Part shown: one piece after another, positions 1 to 12,672 of the stretch
How the letters are laid out: every line of letters starts with the position of its first letter
Position numbering within the stretch: the stretch's first letter is position 1
DNA from: Synaphobranchus kaupii
Taxonomy: Eukaryota > Chordata > Actinopteri > Anguilliformes > Synaphobranchidae
Assembly (NCBI GenBank): GCA_029718625.1
Contig: CM056380.1
Location: 18,509,923-18,573,922, forward strand
Length of the DNA: 64,000 nt
Direction of reading: 5' to 3'
Notes under the pieces: model-generated
Told to the model about the DNA's origin: nothing
Databases searched by the model: none
Seen by the model: only the letters and a program-made list of their open reading frames with translations
Translations under genes and position numbers: made by a program

Positions 1-404
1 AATATAATAGCTGCCTGGGACAATGAGATTTAGAGTGAGCTTGACTTAATCTCTGATGTGTAGTAGCTTCGACACAATCAATGTTGAAGTGGACACACAC
101 CAGTAAACGACAAAACGGCAGTGTATGACCTCACGGACACAGAGGCACCTTTCGGCGTTTAAATGTTGCTGTGAAGTACAACAATATATCTCTGATACAA
201 TGTGTGAGTACAAGAAACATAATCTGCTGTGTCCTGTCTCCTGTGTACTCGCAGCTGTGTGCCGTTTACTCTGTACTGTTTAGTACGTGACGTGCAGTAT
301 GCTAAAAGATACCCTCCATACTATTTTCCAATCATACTGTGGAAGTGTCATAAGACATCCCATCCTTGCACAGCTATCTCACGTGTTGTTTTTGTTGTTA
401 CTGA

Positions 405-652
405 AGCAAAACGTCAGCGAAGCGAAGCTGCCCTTCGTCCTCCTGATCCCCTGCTCTGACGGATTCCCCGATTCTGACCCCTGCCTGCTGCTGGACTTCG
501 CTTTTGCCCAGCCCTGTTTCCTGCCTGCCCGTTCCTGATCTCCTGCCTGCTGCCCTGGGTGGGCACTTATATATACTAAAAGTCAACCAGCTCAACCAGC
601 CTTCTGTCTCTGAGTCCTGCATTTGGGTCCTATTCTGAGTATCACTGTAACA
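405..652 (+). mobile_element. Possible LTR fragment
   Basis: A CCTG-rich stretch, a TATATATA at about 568, and an end reading GAGTCCTGCATTTGGGTCC then ...ACTGTAACA resemble the 3' part of teleost Gypsy/ERV LTRs. No internal region, primer-binding site or partner LTR is visible, and the left limit is a guess. Confidence 0.3.
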
Positions 653-839
653 CACTCGTCATTAAAATTAAGTCATAATGTATATACGCCATTGGGATTT
701 GGCACGGTCATCACTAAAATTAAGTCATGATGTACATATCTCCTCTGCTTTGCACATAGAAAGGAGGTAATGCCCATACAGTTTTTAAATCTCCCTCAGG
801 GTGACAGCGGTGGATCCCATACAACCACAGAATGCAGGA

Positions 840-2585
840 GAAAGACAGAGAGGAAGAGAGAAATGTACACGAGAAATAGAGAGTGTTCAAGAGAGAGTGT
901 GCAAGAGAGAGAGAGTGTGCAAGGGAGAGAGTGTGCAAGAGAGAGAGTGTGCAAGGGAGAGAGAGTGCGCAAGGGGGAGGAGATAGTGTGTAAGGGAGAG
1001 AGAGTGTACAAGGGGGAGAGAGTATAAGAGAGAGAGTGTACAAGGGGGAGAGAGTATAAGAGAGAGAGTGTGTAAGGGAGAGAGTGTACAAGGGGGAGAG
1101 AGTATAAGAGAGAGAGCGTGTAAGGGAGAGAGAGTGTACAAGGGGGAGAGAGTATAAGAGAGAGAGTGTGTAAGGGAGAGAGTGTACAAGGGGGAGAGAG
1201 TATAAGAGAGAGAGTGTGTAAGGGAGAGACAGTGTACAAGGGGGAGAGAGTATAAGAGAGAGAGTGTGTAAGGGAGAGAGTGTACAAGGGGGAGAGAGTA
1301 TAAGAGAGAGAGTGTGTAAGGGAGAGAGTGTACAAGGGGGAGAGAGTATAAGAGAGAGAGTGTGTAAGGGAGAGAGAGTGTGTAAGGGAGAGAGAGTGTG
1401 TAAGGGAGAGAGAGTGTACAAGGGGGAGAGAGTATAAGAGAGAGAGCGTGTAAGGGAGAGAGAGTGTACAAGGGGGAGAGAGTATAAGAGAGAGAGTGTG
1501 TAAGGGAGAGAGTGTACAAGGGGGGGAGAGTATAAGAGAGAGAGTGTGTAAGGGAGAGAGTGTACAAGGGGGAGAGAGTATAAGAGAGAGAGTGTGTAAG
1601 AGAGAGAGTGTGTAAGGGAGAGAGAGTGTGTAAGGGAGAGAGTGTACAAGGGGGAGAGAGTATAAGAGAGAGAGTGTGTAAGGGAGAGAGTGTACAAGGG
1701 GGGGAGAGTATAAGAGGGAGAGTGTGTAAGGGAGAGACAGTGTGTAAGGGAGAGAGAGTGTACAAGGGGGAGAGAGTATAAGAGAGAGAGTGTGTAAGGG
1801 AGAGAGTGTACAAGGGGGAGAGAGTATAAGAGAGAGAGCGTGTAAGGGAGAGAGAGTGTACAAGGGGGAGAGAGTATAAGAGAGAGAGTGTGTAAGGGAG
1901 AGAGAGTACAAGGGGGAGAGAGTATAAGAGAGAGTGTGTGTAAGGGAGAGAGAGTGTACAAGGGGGAGAGAGTATAAGAGAGAGAGCGTGTAAGGGAGAG
2001 ACAGTGTGTAAGGGAGAGAGAGTGTACAAGGGGGAGAGCGTGTAAGGGAGAGAGAGTGTACAAGGGGGAGAGTATAAGAGAGAGAGTGTGTAAGGGAGAG
2101 AGAGTGTACAAGGGGGAGAGAGTATAAGAGAGAGAGTGTGTAAGGGAGAGAGTGTACAAGGGGGAGAGAGTATAAGAGAGAGAGCGTGTAAGGGAGAGAG
2201 AGTGTACAAGGGGGAGAGAGTATAAGAGAGAGAGTGTGTAAGGGAGAGAGAGTGTACAAGGGGGAGAGAGTATAAGAGAGTGTGTAAGGGAGAGAGAGTG
2301 TACAAGGGGGAGAGAGTATAAGAGAGAGAGTGTGTAAGGGAGAGAGTGTACAAGGGGGAGAGAGAGTATAAGAGAGAGAGTGTGTAAGGGAGAGAGTGTA
2401 CAAGGGGGAGAGAGAGTATAAGAGAGAGAGTGTGTAAGGGAGAGAGTGTACAAGGGGGAGAGAGAGTGCGCAAGGGGGAGAAGATAGTGTGTAAGAGAGA
2501 GAGTGTACAAGGGGGAAAGAGTGTACAAGAGAGAGTGTACAAGGGAGAGAGAGTGTTCAAGAGAGAGAGTGTACAAGAGAGAGAG
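840..2585. repeat. Purine-rich minisatellite, composite unit of about 46-50 bp
   Basis: The plus strand is almost all purine (GAGAGAGTGTACAAGGGGGA, GAGAGTATAAGAGAGAGA, GTGTGTAAGGGAGAGA) in about 35 imperfect units. Adjacent starts of the GTGTACAAGGGGG block at 1084, 1134 and 1182 show spacings of 50 and 48 bp. Three minus-strand frames of over 500 residues (SLSYTLSPLYTLS-type repeats) are artefacts of its lack of stops. Confidence 0.95.
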
Positions 2586-2935
2586 TGGGGATAGAGAAAG
2601 TCAGAAAGAGAGACTGTGGGAGGCAGAAAGAAAGAGTGACAGAGAGAGAAACAGGAAGTAGTATTGTATGGGAGAGCGTACAAGGGGGAGAGTGTGTATG
2701 GGAGAGAATGTACAACAGAGAGAGTGTACAAGGGGGAGAGAGTGTACAAGAGAGAGAGTGTACAAGGGGGAAAGAGTGTACAAGAGAGAGTGTACAAGGG
2801 GGAGAGAGTGTTCAAGAGAGAGAGTGTACAAGAGAGAGAGTGGGGATAGAGAAAGTCAGAAAGAGAGACTGTGGGAGGCAGAAAGAAAGAGTGACAGAGA
2901 GAGAAACAGGAAGTAGTATTGTATGGGGGAGATTA
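2586..2935. repeat. Duplicated 88-bp cassette closing the purine array
   Basis: A segment starting TGGGGATAGAGAAAGTCAGA and ending near GTATTGTATGGG occurs at 2586-2673 and again at 2841-2928, exactly 255 bp apart. Between the copies are more GTGTACAAGGGGGA units, so a block of array plus flank was duplicated. Confidence 0.9.
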
Positions 2936-3142
2936 AACTCTGAGCCAGATGGCAGTCTTTTCGCGCTTTTACAGATTAGTGGGGGTGGGGCCGGGGGAAT
3001 AAAAATCATCTCAGATTGGAGCAGAGGAACAGAGGAACAGGTAGGCCCAGCACACCTGCTCCAGAAAGAATTCTGCACTAGCACGGAAAAAACTCAGAAC
3101 CAGCCCTGGGCCTAACACACAAATAAATGGACCCATAAGACA

Positions 3143-3242
3143 CTGGTATCACAAATACATTAACCTGTAAGAAGCTGGTATCACAAATACATTAACCTGT
3201 AAGAAGCTGGTATCACAAATACATTAACCTGTAAGAAGCTGG
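3143..3242. repeat. 32-bp tandem repeat, 3 copies
   Basis: The unit CTGGTATCACAAATACATTA-ACCTGTAAGAAG starts at 3143, 3175 and 3207. A partial fourth copy starts at 3239. Copies look identical. Confidence 0.93.
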
Positions 3243-4221
3243 TCAAATCTGATAACAATCCTTCAGATCCCTCAGAATTACCAATTAAATATGTTATTAA
3301 CTGAAAAATGTTATCATGTAAAATAAGAATATTGTTCTGAATATCGCTGAAAATAGATGTTTCTTTTAAAACTGTTAGTAATTTGCTGCAATGTCACTGC
3401 TGGATAAAGGGTTATTGAAGTATTTCACGCTTACAGTTTATATTTTAGGCATTTAGCTGACGCTGTGTTCCAGAGACAAAGAAAAGGCCTAGATTCGTAA
3501 ATCACCAACATTCCAAGTAGAAATTAATGAGAGTATAATGGTTGGGCCATAACACACCGTGATAGGAAATCCTTGTCACAAGAATTAACATGAGTCCAGA
3601 TGCAGGAACGCCAGAGACTCACGGAAGTCTGGAGTCACAGCAGGGGCCACTGAGTAAAAGAATGCGTAAAATAACGCTCAGGGTGAAAGTCGGAAATCTG
3701 CTAAAAAAAAAGCATTTTCTACCGCTGCCTTTCCGTCATGGTGTCACCATATCACACGGACTCCAAACATTGCATACGTATGGTGTCAATCGTGTGCAGA
3801 GGACCACACGATTCTCACAGCACATGTTATATTATACACCTGAATTTCCGCGTGGAAACTTGCCTACGCGGCTTTCTGAGGGCATTTTTCTGCTCAGCAC
3901 TGTTTATACATGTGGCCCCAGGTGTGGACCCCACATTTTAGGAGCACACATTGCATCCTGGGACAACATTGGCGGGAAGATACCTGCAGATAGTTGAGTA
4001 ACTTAGCGCCTTTTCCAGAAACAATTATTCTAATGGTAATCCTTCAACATAATGCACCTGCTTAGGATGGTTACATCAGTAAGGTGTCATGAAACCATAT
4101 GCTCTCAGTAACAGGCTGATTTGAATCAATCACTGTGTTTTTATTGTGGGGAGCACAATGTTTATGAAACCTCACTTAGTCCGAATAATATTGATCATAA
4201 TATTTATCCATGTAGCCTATA

Positions 4222-4942
4222 TAATGGGGGGAGTCGGGTTCGGAGGACCAGACGCAACAGAAGAGAATCTTAAAGTTTCCACGTAGTGGAAACCACTAGA
4301 ACGGAAAGGCTTCCGTGAAAGGAGAAGGACTAAAAGGGAGAAAACAAAACAGAGAGTAGATAGTAAAGGGAAGAATTCACCTCTCGCCCTCAGTATAAGA
4401 GAGGGAAATAAAGAAGGTGAACGAAACAGGAGATAAATAATAGCGACCCGAATAATTAGGCGAAAGGGCTAGAAAGAAGGAGAGAAACGAAAGAAGGGAA
4501 AATACCTCTCACTCTCAATAAGAGAGGTCACAAAATAAAGAGAAGTAAAATGAAACTTTAAAGAAAGAACTGTCTCCGAGAGACAATAAAAGGCGAACCA
4601 GAACGAGGGACAGAAAGCGGAAAATAGAAAAAAAAATCCTAGACAGGAACTCTAATGCACAACAAGGCAAGTCCCGCGTTACTCCAAAGCAAGGCGATGG
4701 GGCAATGTGGTCTCCTTAAAGCGCCTAAACCTATGTGCCAAAATGTAAGACACCATAGAAGCACAGGAAAACGGAAGCACAGAGCTTTTCAGGCAGCAGG
4801 AAACCTGGAACAGGTGCGCTGAATAAGTGTAGAGACAGAACGAAAGCCCGGAACAGACGGCGGAAAATTAAAGCAAGAACGCCCCCACGCCGCTCCGAAG
4901 AAGAACGACCGCAGAAATAAATGGAGGCTGCCAAACCATGAC
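4222..4942. mobile_element. 721-bp insertion flanked by AGCCTAT
   Basis: The insertion interrupts the GGGCCC-type element. The site AGCCTAT, single in the intact relative, is present on both sides here (4215-4221 and 4943-4949), consistent with a 7-bp target duplication. The insert runs ATAATGGGGGG...CCATGAC, is purine-rich in its middle (GAGAGAAACGAAAGAAGGGA) and has no recognised coding. Its class is unknown. Confidence 0.6.
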
Positions 4943-5129
4943 AGCCTATTCTTTGCTTGCATGCTTTAACTATGCGCACGAGCATGTCTGTTTCGCCAGC
5001 TGCAAATCGCTGTTTTCATAGTCTTACTATCCCCATCATATTAGCAATCCACCAAGGTGTAAACGCAGGTGGCTTTTAAAGGGAATGGGAAATTACACTC
5101 TGCTTGCTTTATTGTGTGTTACGCCCAAG

Positions 5130-5676
5130 CATAGGCAGCGATCATGTAAGTGCTCAGGCTCCTGGTCAAACCATGGACAAATCGTATTGCAGAGTGAAAT
5201 GATATTTTGATGAAATAAACGTGAAACAAGCAACCAATTGAAAATCGCTGTTTGTTGTGGTATGCAGCTACTGATTCTCCAGACTGCCAGCTATCAATAA
5301 GACATAGTTCGCTTGAGGTGAACGTGATGTTGACTCCACAAAATAGACAAGTTTGTAATATCAATTAAACCCAAAACCCACACAGAATTAAACATCAGGC
5401 CTATATCAAACGATTCTGAGGAAAGTAACATTAGCACAGACAAGGCCTGCGCCTGAGCCCGCTGCACCACCGCGGCACCCGCATGCATGAAATTCTTGCC
5501 AGTTAGTAGCCTGCCTGCCTGCCTGCCAGCTAAATAGGTTATTATAGCACTGCAAGCAAAAATAAATCCAAAATTTCAGAAATATTAATTGAATAGAATT
5601 TAATGTGGCTTTTAACAGGGGGATTGTGCCTATGGCTGAGAGTGTGTATGGGAAAAAAATAAACTTGGCGCCTATG
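5130..5676. mobile_element. 547-bp hAT-like MITE candidate
   Basis: This second insertion in the same element has short inverted ends CATAGGC...GCCTATG. It is flanked by CGCCCAAG (5122-5129) and CATCCAAG (5677-5684), a 6/8 match fitting a decayed 8-bp hAT duplication. No transposase is visible. Confidence 0.55.
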
Positions 5677-5885
5677 CATCCAAGACACATCTATAATTAA
5701 TGAAGAGACTATTTGAGCCTTGCGCCTTCCTTTGCACTCAAATAATACGCTGCTTAACTGGCAAAAGTGGAGTTGGACACACCCTAAATGCACTTGCACC
5801 ATGCGTTTTAGACCATGTGCTAAGATCGTCAAGATAGAGCGCAATGTGTCAATTTACTTAAGACGCAAAAATATTAAAGAGCAAG

Positions 5886-6121
5886 TTGCACCTGCAATTC
5901 GGGCATCTACTATTTGGCCCCTTTGGAACTTGTTAGTATCCTCATCTTGCTTTGGAGACTTACCTAACAAAGTGCTGCTGGTTAGACCTTTTTTAAGCAG
6001 ACACATGCTGCTAATTAGCATTCAAATTAAGAAAAATCACCCGTGTAGATGCTTTTGTAATTGTGGTTTAGATGCTTCAAAGTAAAAGTAAAAGCATTTC
6101 CGATATTTTGTCCACCCCCTG
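5886..6121 (-). mobile_element. 5' end fragment of the same Tc1 family as 34955-36197
   Basis: Read on the minus strand from 6121, it runs CAGGGGGTGGACAAAATATC and then matches the leader of the 35-kb element (GAAGCATCTAAACCACAA, GCTAATTAGCAGCATGTGTC, AGCAGCACTTTG). A TA follows at 6122-6123. It stops at a GCAGGTGC junction near 5888, so only about 235 bp remain. Confidence 0.8.
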
Positions 6122-6689
6122 TATTTCAGGCACTTTTAACTCCTTAGATGTCTTTAAAACATGAAAACCTCCCTACTGATCCCTGGGCATGCTGCTGTCC
6201 ACACTGCACAATCATATAAAATTATCTTGTCGCTCACTACAGAAGTGCCCAAGCCAAGGTAGGCTACTTTCCTTCCCAGCTCAGTGACTACTGGAAGGCA
6301 GCTGCTGCCTCCAAGGCTGCAAACAAGCTAGGTATTTTGCTTGTAGTTCATTAATTCTTAGAAGGATTGTCCTTGTGCACAAGGTGGGTCTGTTTCAGAA
6401 TAGCATGTATTTTTCCATATAACTTTAATGCCTTTGGAGGCAGTGGCCGCCTTCCAGTCGTCATTGAGGAAAGGAAAGTACGGTACCTTGGCCAAGAGTC
6501 TCACAGATCTGTGGCCTGAAACCGGCTGTGATTCATCAGAGTAATGTGGGCGTTAGCGAAAGGATGTCTTAAAATCTGATTGGCTGGAGTAGACTCAGAT
6601 CCACACATATTTGTGGATTTCTTTGCACATCTTGCTGTGAGGATTGTCTCAAAAATGTGCAAATAAATGCACGCGATTGCACATGCTAT

Positions 6690-6750
6690 TTGTGGATCAG
6701 ATGCATTTATTTGTGGATCAGGTGCATTTATTTGTGGATCATTTATTTTT
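6690..6750. repeat. 21-bp short tandem repeat
   Basis: TATTTGTGGATCAGATGCAT is repeated two and a half times with one substitution. It falls in an otherwise unassigned stretch (6122-7735). Confidence 0.8.
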
Positions 6751-7739
6751 TAGACAATATTTCACGTATTTACAATTACAATCTGAATTCTTTTTTAAAA
6801 ATTTTCGCCTGCAAAGTGTTCTTGTGCGAGACGTGTCTCTGAACCTGGCGTCGGGTCACATTTGTGCATGTTGGGGAATTACGGGATGATTCCAAACTTA
6901 ATTTTTCCCTAATTTCGGGCTGCACCCTGAGTAAGACGACACTGCCTTTTGTTACTCTGTAGTACATTTAGTTCCCTTTCATTTATACCATGCAGGGGGT
7001 TATGGGTAAAGAGGGCTGTGTGTTATGTACCCCATGACTGAGGGATATTACTGCCAGCTGGCTGAGGATCTATTATGGCCCATCTGTTATTATTACATTA
7101 CTGAGGTAATGCCCTACAAAGAGCATTTTACTTTCAGATTAATAAGGAAGAAGATGAGAAGAGAAAGTAATGTGTATATAACTCCTCTGAAGGGGTGTAG
7201 GCCTTGCCATGCAGAGGTCGTTTTATGGAAATGCAGCTCAAAGCTCCAACTCAGAATTCCCTTTCCATTTCTCAGTGCCTTATTTTGTGTGCATGAAATT
7301 ATCAGCTGTTTGTGAAATGAGCTTGAGGGACAGGGCTGTCTCCGCACGCATCCTCTACGCGCATCTGTGCAGCTTGCGCTGGTTTCTGTGTTTTTTTTCC
7401 AGTCGTTGCCTGAGCAAATTGCCGTTTGGACAGCGCCCACTGTGGAGGTCAGAGGGCACGGGCTGGCTCAGCAGTCTCCGACCACGTGCGCCAACACAGC
7501 AGCCCATCGCTGTCCAACAAAAGCGGTCGGTCTGTCATTGTGGAGCGCGGCGGGGGCAGAGGTTAGCCACCTCCTTTCCCAACTGGACAAACCTGTTCGT
7601 CTGTCAAAAATAGTTTCTTCTGATGTTTTCTAGGGCAGCCTACACACCTGAAAGTCGACGAAAAGTCATACCATTTCTTTAAATCGCACAGATGCCCCCA
7701 CTGCCCACCAGGGCACTCTGATCAAGGTGAGAGAGAGCA

Positions 7740-8060
7740 GCGCTCAAAACAACAAGAAATATACCCTCATACAAATCCTCACATAAATACTTCTCATATA
7801 CTATATATAAATATTTTCACAGACATAAATATCCTCATAAATAAATAATCTCACGTAAATATTCTTACAGAAATATCCTCATGTATAAATATTAAATATC
7901 TCAAAAACTTAAATATCCTCACCTAAATATATGCACAAAAATAAATATGTATTTTCAGAATTTGTTTACAGAAATCTACTACAGAAATAAATATCCTCAC
8001 ATGAAGACATTTATTCACATGAGGTTATATATTTATGCAAAACTATTTATCAGGTTATTT
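7740..8060. repeat. AT-rich degenerate repeat
   Basis: Diverged repeats of an AAATATCCTCACATAAATA theme. From 8060 to 8830 nothing recognisable was seen. Confidence 0.5.
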
Positions 8061-8829
8061 ATTTATAGAAAAATACTTTATGTTCCAGAGCAAAGCCTTT
8101 AAAACAAACTAGAGTCTTCTGTGAAAGCAGGAGATTGAATAAATGTGTCCAAGGCATCCAAACTAATGTCCTACACCCCCACCCCGTTAAACACGACAAA
8201 ATGTCACGCTGTCACTCACTTTAGCTCTCCTCGCGCAGGAGGAGAATAATCTGTGGCTACAGTACGTCTAAATGTAATTAGATAAATCAACTTTATGAAG
8301 TTTTCAATGGCCATCTCTTAGGAGAAATAGTCTTGGGGGCCAGGTTGACTTTATCTGTGACATCACTCATTTGTGTCAGTTATGAGTCTAGTGAAAACAC
8401 AATGCTGCCTCTCTGTAATGTTACAGAAAGGCTGTAGAACTACAGAGAGATGCTGGTATTACGAGAGCTCGGAATTAGGGGGCTATATCTGAAATTTCTT
8501 CAAAAATTAATCACTAACATTGGAATGATTGTTGTGTGTCTCCTTTTGCTATAAAACAGATTTTATATATATGTAGATACTTAATTTAACCGTATTCAAA
8601 CTTATGATATGGGGCTTGAGAATGCTGGACATCTCAAAACTACTGAAGATAAAACAAATGGTAACCTTGACGACTGAAAGGCATGGAATTCCCCGTTTGA
8701 CGACGCCGCGTGGTTTGTTGACCTTATTCATAGAACCATTGTTACCTATGTAGCCATTCGTTCTATTTCATCCCGGTCAACATGTCCCTGTATGGGTCGA
8801 CTCAACAGCATAGCAAATAAGGTCAGGCG

Positions 8830-9270
8830 GGGGATGTAGTGGGGTAATGAAACACCACACGACACAAACAGGCAGTTCCAAAACATAATTCACTTTATTA
8901 GATGCTTGTTCTTTGGAAGAAAAGAAGCAATGGCAAAATCCCCACTGGGTGATAAAAACACCCTCAAATTGTAACCCAAGTCATACTCAAGGTTGCACCC
9001 TGAGGGCAGAGGAGGTTGCCACGTCCAGGCGATAGAACCTGGCAACGTGAGGGATGAAGCCCAGCCAGCCGCAGCACAAAAGCGAGAAGGCGGGGCCGCC
9101 ACTAAACTAAGCCCAGGAGGCAGCTACACACCGAGTGGAGTGAGACCGAGCCACCACACCTGTGGGAGGGGGCACCCTGGTGCTGCTGTAGGCCACAGAA
9201 ATCGTATCTACGATCCAGTGATGGCAAAACGGCATTTAGAGCATAGGCCCTCCATAACAAATAAAAACAT
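8830..9270 (-). mobile_element. Possible LTR or retroelement end
   Basis: On the minus strand a GC-rich block leads to TCTAATAAAGTGAATTATG (a polyadenylation-like signal) and then GGTGTTTCATTACCCC. That resembles the R-U5 part of a teleost LTR. No ends or partner copy could be fixed. Confidence 0.25.
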
Positions 9271-9739
9271 TGTTGGTTTTCCCCCACAGCACTTGTGCGG
9301 GAAACATAAGACGGAAATGTATTAAATTAACAAACTGATATCATGCGTAGCAGTGGGAACATGCACAATTGTAAGAGTAGTAACAAGTGCTTATGTTTCA
9401 AAATGTTTCTAGCTTTTGTCTTGGAGTGCAGTCCACTACACACTGAAACGGCAAATATCCGGTAATACCCGTACCTACGGCGTATTAGAGGGAAGTAACA
9501 CCAGTGTCAAAATAGTAGGCTAACACCGTGACAAGCGAACTAGGTTCTGGTGGGACTCAAACTCATGTGAGAGCATGAGTGCTCAATTAGCTCAATCTGA
9601 TTAGTGACAAATGAGAATTAAAAAATATATATATTCCCCTTTCATCACGAAGGCGTCCCGGGGATGATTTCTGTTCATCCCAGGCACATTTTTTATCTGC
9701 TGGGACGTTGAGACGCTTTCAGTCATGTAACATGCTCTT

Positions 9740-10432
9740 CAAAGTTTTTCAATCTGGCTTCCAGCCCACCCACAACACTGAAACAGTCCTGTTAAAGGTC
9801 ACAAACAATCTTTTGATGGCAGCCAACTCTGCTGCTCATCCTGGTCTTCCTCAACCTCAGTGCGGTGTTTGACACTGTGGACCGCAGCATCCGCCTCCGC
9901 TGCCTCAAAACGTACATCAATGGCTAGAGACACAGCACTAAAGTGGCTCTCCTCCTACCTCACCAACCAAAGATGTCATGTCTCACACGGGGGAACCAGG
10001 TCTGACGACGCTGCAGAAACATGCGTGTCCCACAGAGGTCAGTGCTTGGGCCCATTCTATTCTCAATTTACCTGCTCCCACTTGGCCACACAATATCAAT
10101 TTCCACTGTTATACTGATGATATCGAGGTCTATATCAAAACTCAACCAAAACCCATCAAAGCTGTTTCAATCCTCATGAACTGCCTGGAGGATATCCACT
10201 CTTGGATGTAGGCCAAATTCCTTCTGCTGAACAGCAACAAGACTGAGACTATGCTGATCGGCACACTCAAATAACTCTCCAGGGCTGGGAGTATATGTCC
10301 CTCCCTCAATGGTCAATCCATCTCTCTTTCCTCTGCTGTCACCAACCTCTGTGTTTAACTCCACACTCTCCTTCCAAACCCACATCAAGCACATCAGCAA
10401 GACCTCCTTCTTCCACCTCAAAAACATAGCCA
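9740..10432 (+). pseudogene. L2-type LINE reverse transcriptase relic
   Basis: Conceptual translation across several frames gives FQSGFQPTHNTETVLLKVTN, a LTNQRCHVSHG-like segment, QCLGPFYSQF (worn GSVLGP) and FHCYTDDIEVYI with the catalytic Y-x-D-D box at 10110-10121, then LEDIHSWM and LLNSNKTETMLIG. These are the fingers-palm blocks of L2/CR1-clade LINE polymerases in the right order. Stops and frameshifts (for example TAG after HSWM at about 10209) show it is dead. No 3' end or poly-A-like tail is present. Confidence 0.85.
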
Positions 10433-12130
10433 ATGGTACATGTTGTTCAATGTTAATGTATAGTCACTTTTTTACGGCAAATCATTCCACCCCAAAGCAT
10501 GCAGTCAACATTGTGCCATTTCTTGGTTATCCGGGAAAGAGTGCAATCCCACCGTGTTGCTGCACCTGGGATCAAAGCAATTGCGACCCATGCTTGCTAA
10601 AATAAGGTCAATACTACACAAAAATACTAGCTAAGTTGCTAAGAATAGTTTTTAAAAATGATGCAAAAAAGTGCAATGGAAAAATTCTAAATCTTGCTCT
10701 ATCTTATCTGCTCTATGCTCTTGTACCTCTACTACTCTCTCGATCAATCGATCTCATTATTTACAAAATGCAACTCCTCTACACAATGTTTTGAATTTGA
10801 CCTCTCTTTTTATATGTCCTGATGTAAGGGCTTAGCCAAATGATAACAAAAAGCAGTCCCAGAGAGGTGTGGAACCCAGTAACACGTCGCATATTTTTCT
10901 TATATCATTCAATCCATAGATGGAAGGATTACTGTGATTTGCACTGAAAACCGAGAGACCTGCACCTTTGTATTGAACAATCAAAATTGGGACTAGAGTC
11001 CATTGCTAGCATTTTGGTGTGGCCCAATGCATCACTTATCAACTAAAATGACGTTTCAGTGCTGGGTTTCCCTTTAACTGAGAATGTTTTCCCTTTATCA
11101 GATTAAAATAATATGCCATGTTTTTCAGACCACTGTTGAAGTTGGTATCAAATTTTCAGCTTAATGAATGAGGAGGGGAGAGGAATTAGCTACAAAAGAG
11201 GGGTTTTACCACATGGTTTCAGAAGCCTATCAATGGGACACGACTGGTTCCTGTTCCTTAAGAAATTGAACATGAGCAGGATATGAAGCAGACTCAATTC
11301 CCCTTAAACACAAAAGCAGATGAGCACAAAGTAGACCTACGCTTTCACCATAAATGGTGTTCTCCTGCGCATCTCTCTCTCAATAAGAGAAAGCATAAAC
11401 AAATGCAAACACAGAACAGGAGGGGAGTCAACAATTAAGAGACAAACGTGTTCCATTAAAAGCCTCCTTTGATGTCAGTAGGCCTGACAAGAGTCTGTTC
11501 ATTATGTCATGACTAATACAGAAGAGATTCCTCTCTAACAGTGTATAATGCTTCTGTTCGATGTCTCAAGCTTCCTGATCCTGATTGGTTGGTCTTTCTC
11601 GTGACTGTACCGATTCCGCTAGTTCCTGAGGGCGGATTTGGGACAGGGGTGGGCGGTTCCGATAAAGCCAGCAGCACTGGGTAGAGGAAGATAGGCAAAC
11701 ATGGATTAATCTCCTCAGAGATAAACTTGTTCAGTTTTGAGTCGGGTGGGGGATGAAGGTGGCGACTGGGGGAACGAATTGTCATGGGACATCAGCGCAC
11801 ATCAAAGCTTCTACGCAGTTCACTTCTAGAGGTGTTTGATTATTACCTTAATTTCCAAACCGTGCGCCTGTGTGTGGATAAAAAGTTTGTAGTCAAATTG
11901 AGCGATGCCGGCTAATTCAATGGCGTAGCAAGAAGGAGTGATTTACCTGGGGAGATGTGGCTGCCCCGTCAGGGGAGACACTAGACACGCTGTATGACGA
12001 CAGGACCCCGGGGCGTCACGCTGTGCTGGAAAATTTGAAATCTGCCCTTCACGACAGAGAGGCAATTCCACACAGGCATCAAATAAGCACTGATAACTCT
12101 CTCATCCTTCAATGAAAGAGTAAATTACAC
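10433..12130. other. Unassigned stretch
   Basis: No exon, RNA gene or repeat was recognised. All open frames here are short and compositionally ordinary. Confidence 0.5.
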
Positions 12131-12355
12131 CGTAACTCCCAACAGTAACTCCAGTGTCCACACACTCCCAACAGTAACTAGAGTATCCCCACACTCCTAA
12201 CAGTAACTAGAGTGTCCCCACACTCGCAGCAGTAACTTGAGTGTCCCCACACTCCCAACAGTAACTAGAGTGTCCCCACACTCCCAACAGTAACTAGAGT
12301 GTCCCCACACTCCCAACAGTAACTTGAATGTCCCCACACTCCCAACAGTAACTAG
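12131..12355. repeat. 29-bp minisatellite, 8 copies
   Basis: The unit GAGTGTCCCCACACTCCCAA-CAGTAACTA has CAGTAACT starts at 12143, 12172, 12201, 12230, 12259, 12288, 12317 and 12346, exactly 29 bp apart. It is unrelated in sequence to the 29-bp array at 22.6 kb. Confidence 0.95.
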
Positions 12356-12672
12356 AGGAAACGGAGATGGATAACATCACCCATGTTATTAGAGACTATA
12401 TGAAATGCCCTTCATTTGATTAAGCAGAGAGATGGGGCGCACAGCTCCCTCCCTATGCCCCACAGAGTGGACACTAACCTCCTGCTTTCTGTGAACCGGA
12501 CGCCACGTCGAGCGGCGCCAGACTCAAACGCTGGCACAGGACCATTTCTCACGGTGTATTTTAGACTCAACAATGCATCATCACCGTGAATCACACTTAC
12601 TGGGTACAGACCCATCCCATACAGTACTGACCACATCTATGAGTAAACAGCAGAAGTACATTTGCATTACAT

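Larger units (their letters stand above)
4174..5842 (-). mobile_element. Truncated GGGCCC-type DNA transposon with two insertions
   Basis: On the minus strand it matches the left part of the element at 32533-34520. Shared blocks are TATGATCAATATTATTCGGACTAA (about 4174-4200), CGAAACAGACATGCTCGTGCG (about 4970-4992), CATTCCCTTTAAAAGC (about 5075-5093), the CATTAATTATAG block near 5697, and the terminal CTTGACGATCTTAGC region ending near 5842, where the inverted end is worn to GCGCTCTATCTT. The other end of the element is missing. Confidence 0.75.

Noticed and set aside
720..2815. Minus-strand frames of 535-642 residues over the purine array
   Set aside because: Three overlapping frames are open at once on the same strand, all made of the same SLxYTLSPL repeats. 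This is what stop-free tandem DNA gives, not a gene.
3445..3480. SINE tail scrap (GGCATTTAGCTGACGCTG)
   Set aside because: Only about 20 bp resemble the V-SINE tail, and no head or core is present; too short to claim.
4222..4942. Solo LTR reading TGGGGGG...AAACCA
   Set aside because: The bases outside such TG...CA ends (ATAA and TGAC) do not match, whereas AGCCTAT duplicated around slightly wider limits agrees with the uninterrupted relative.
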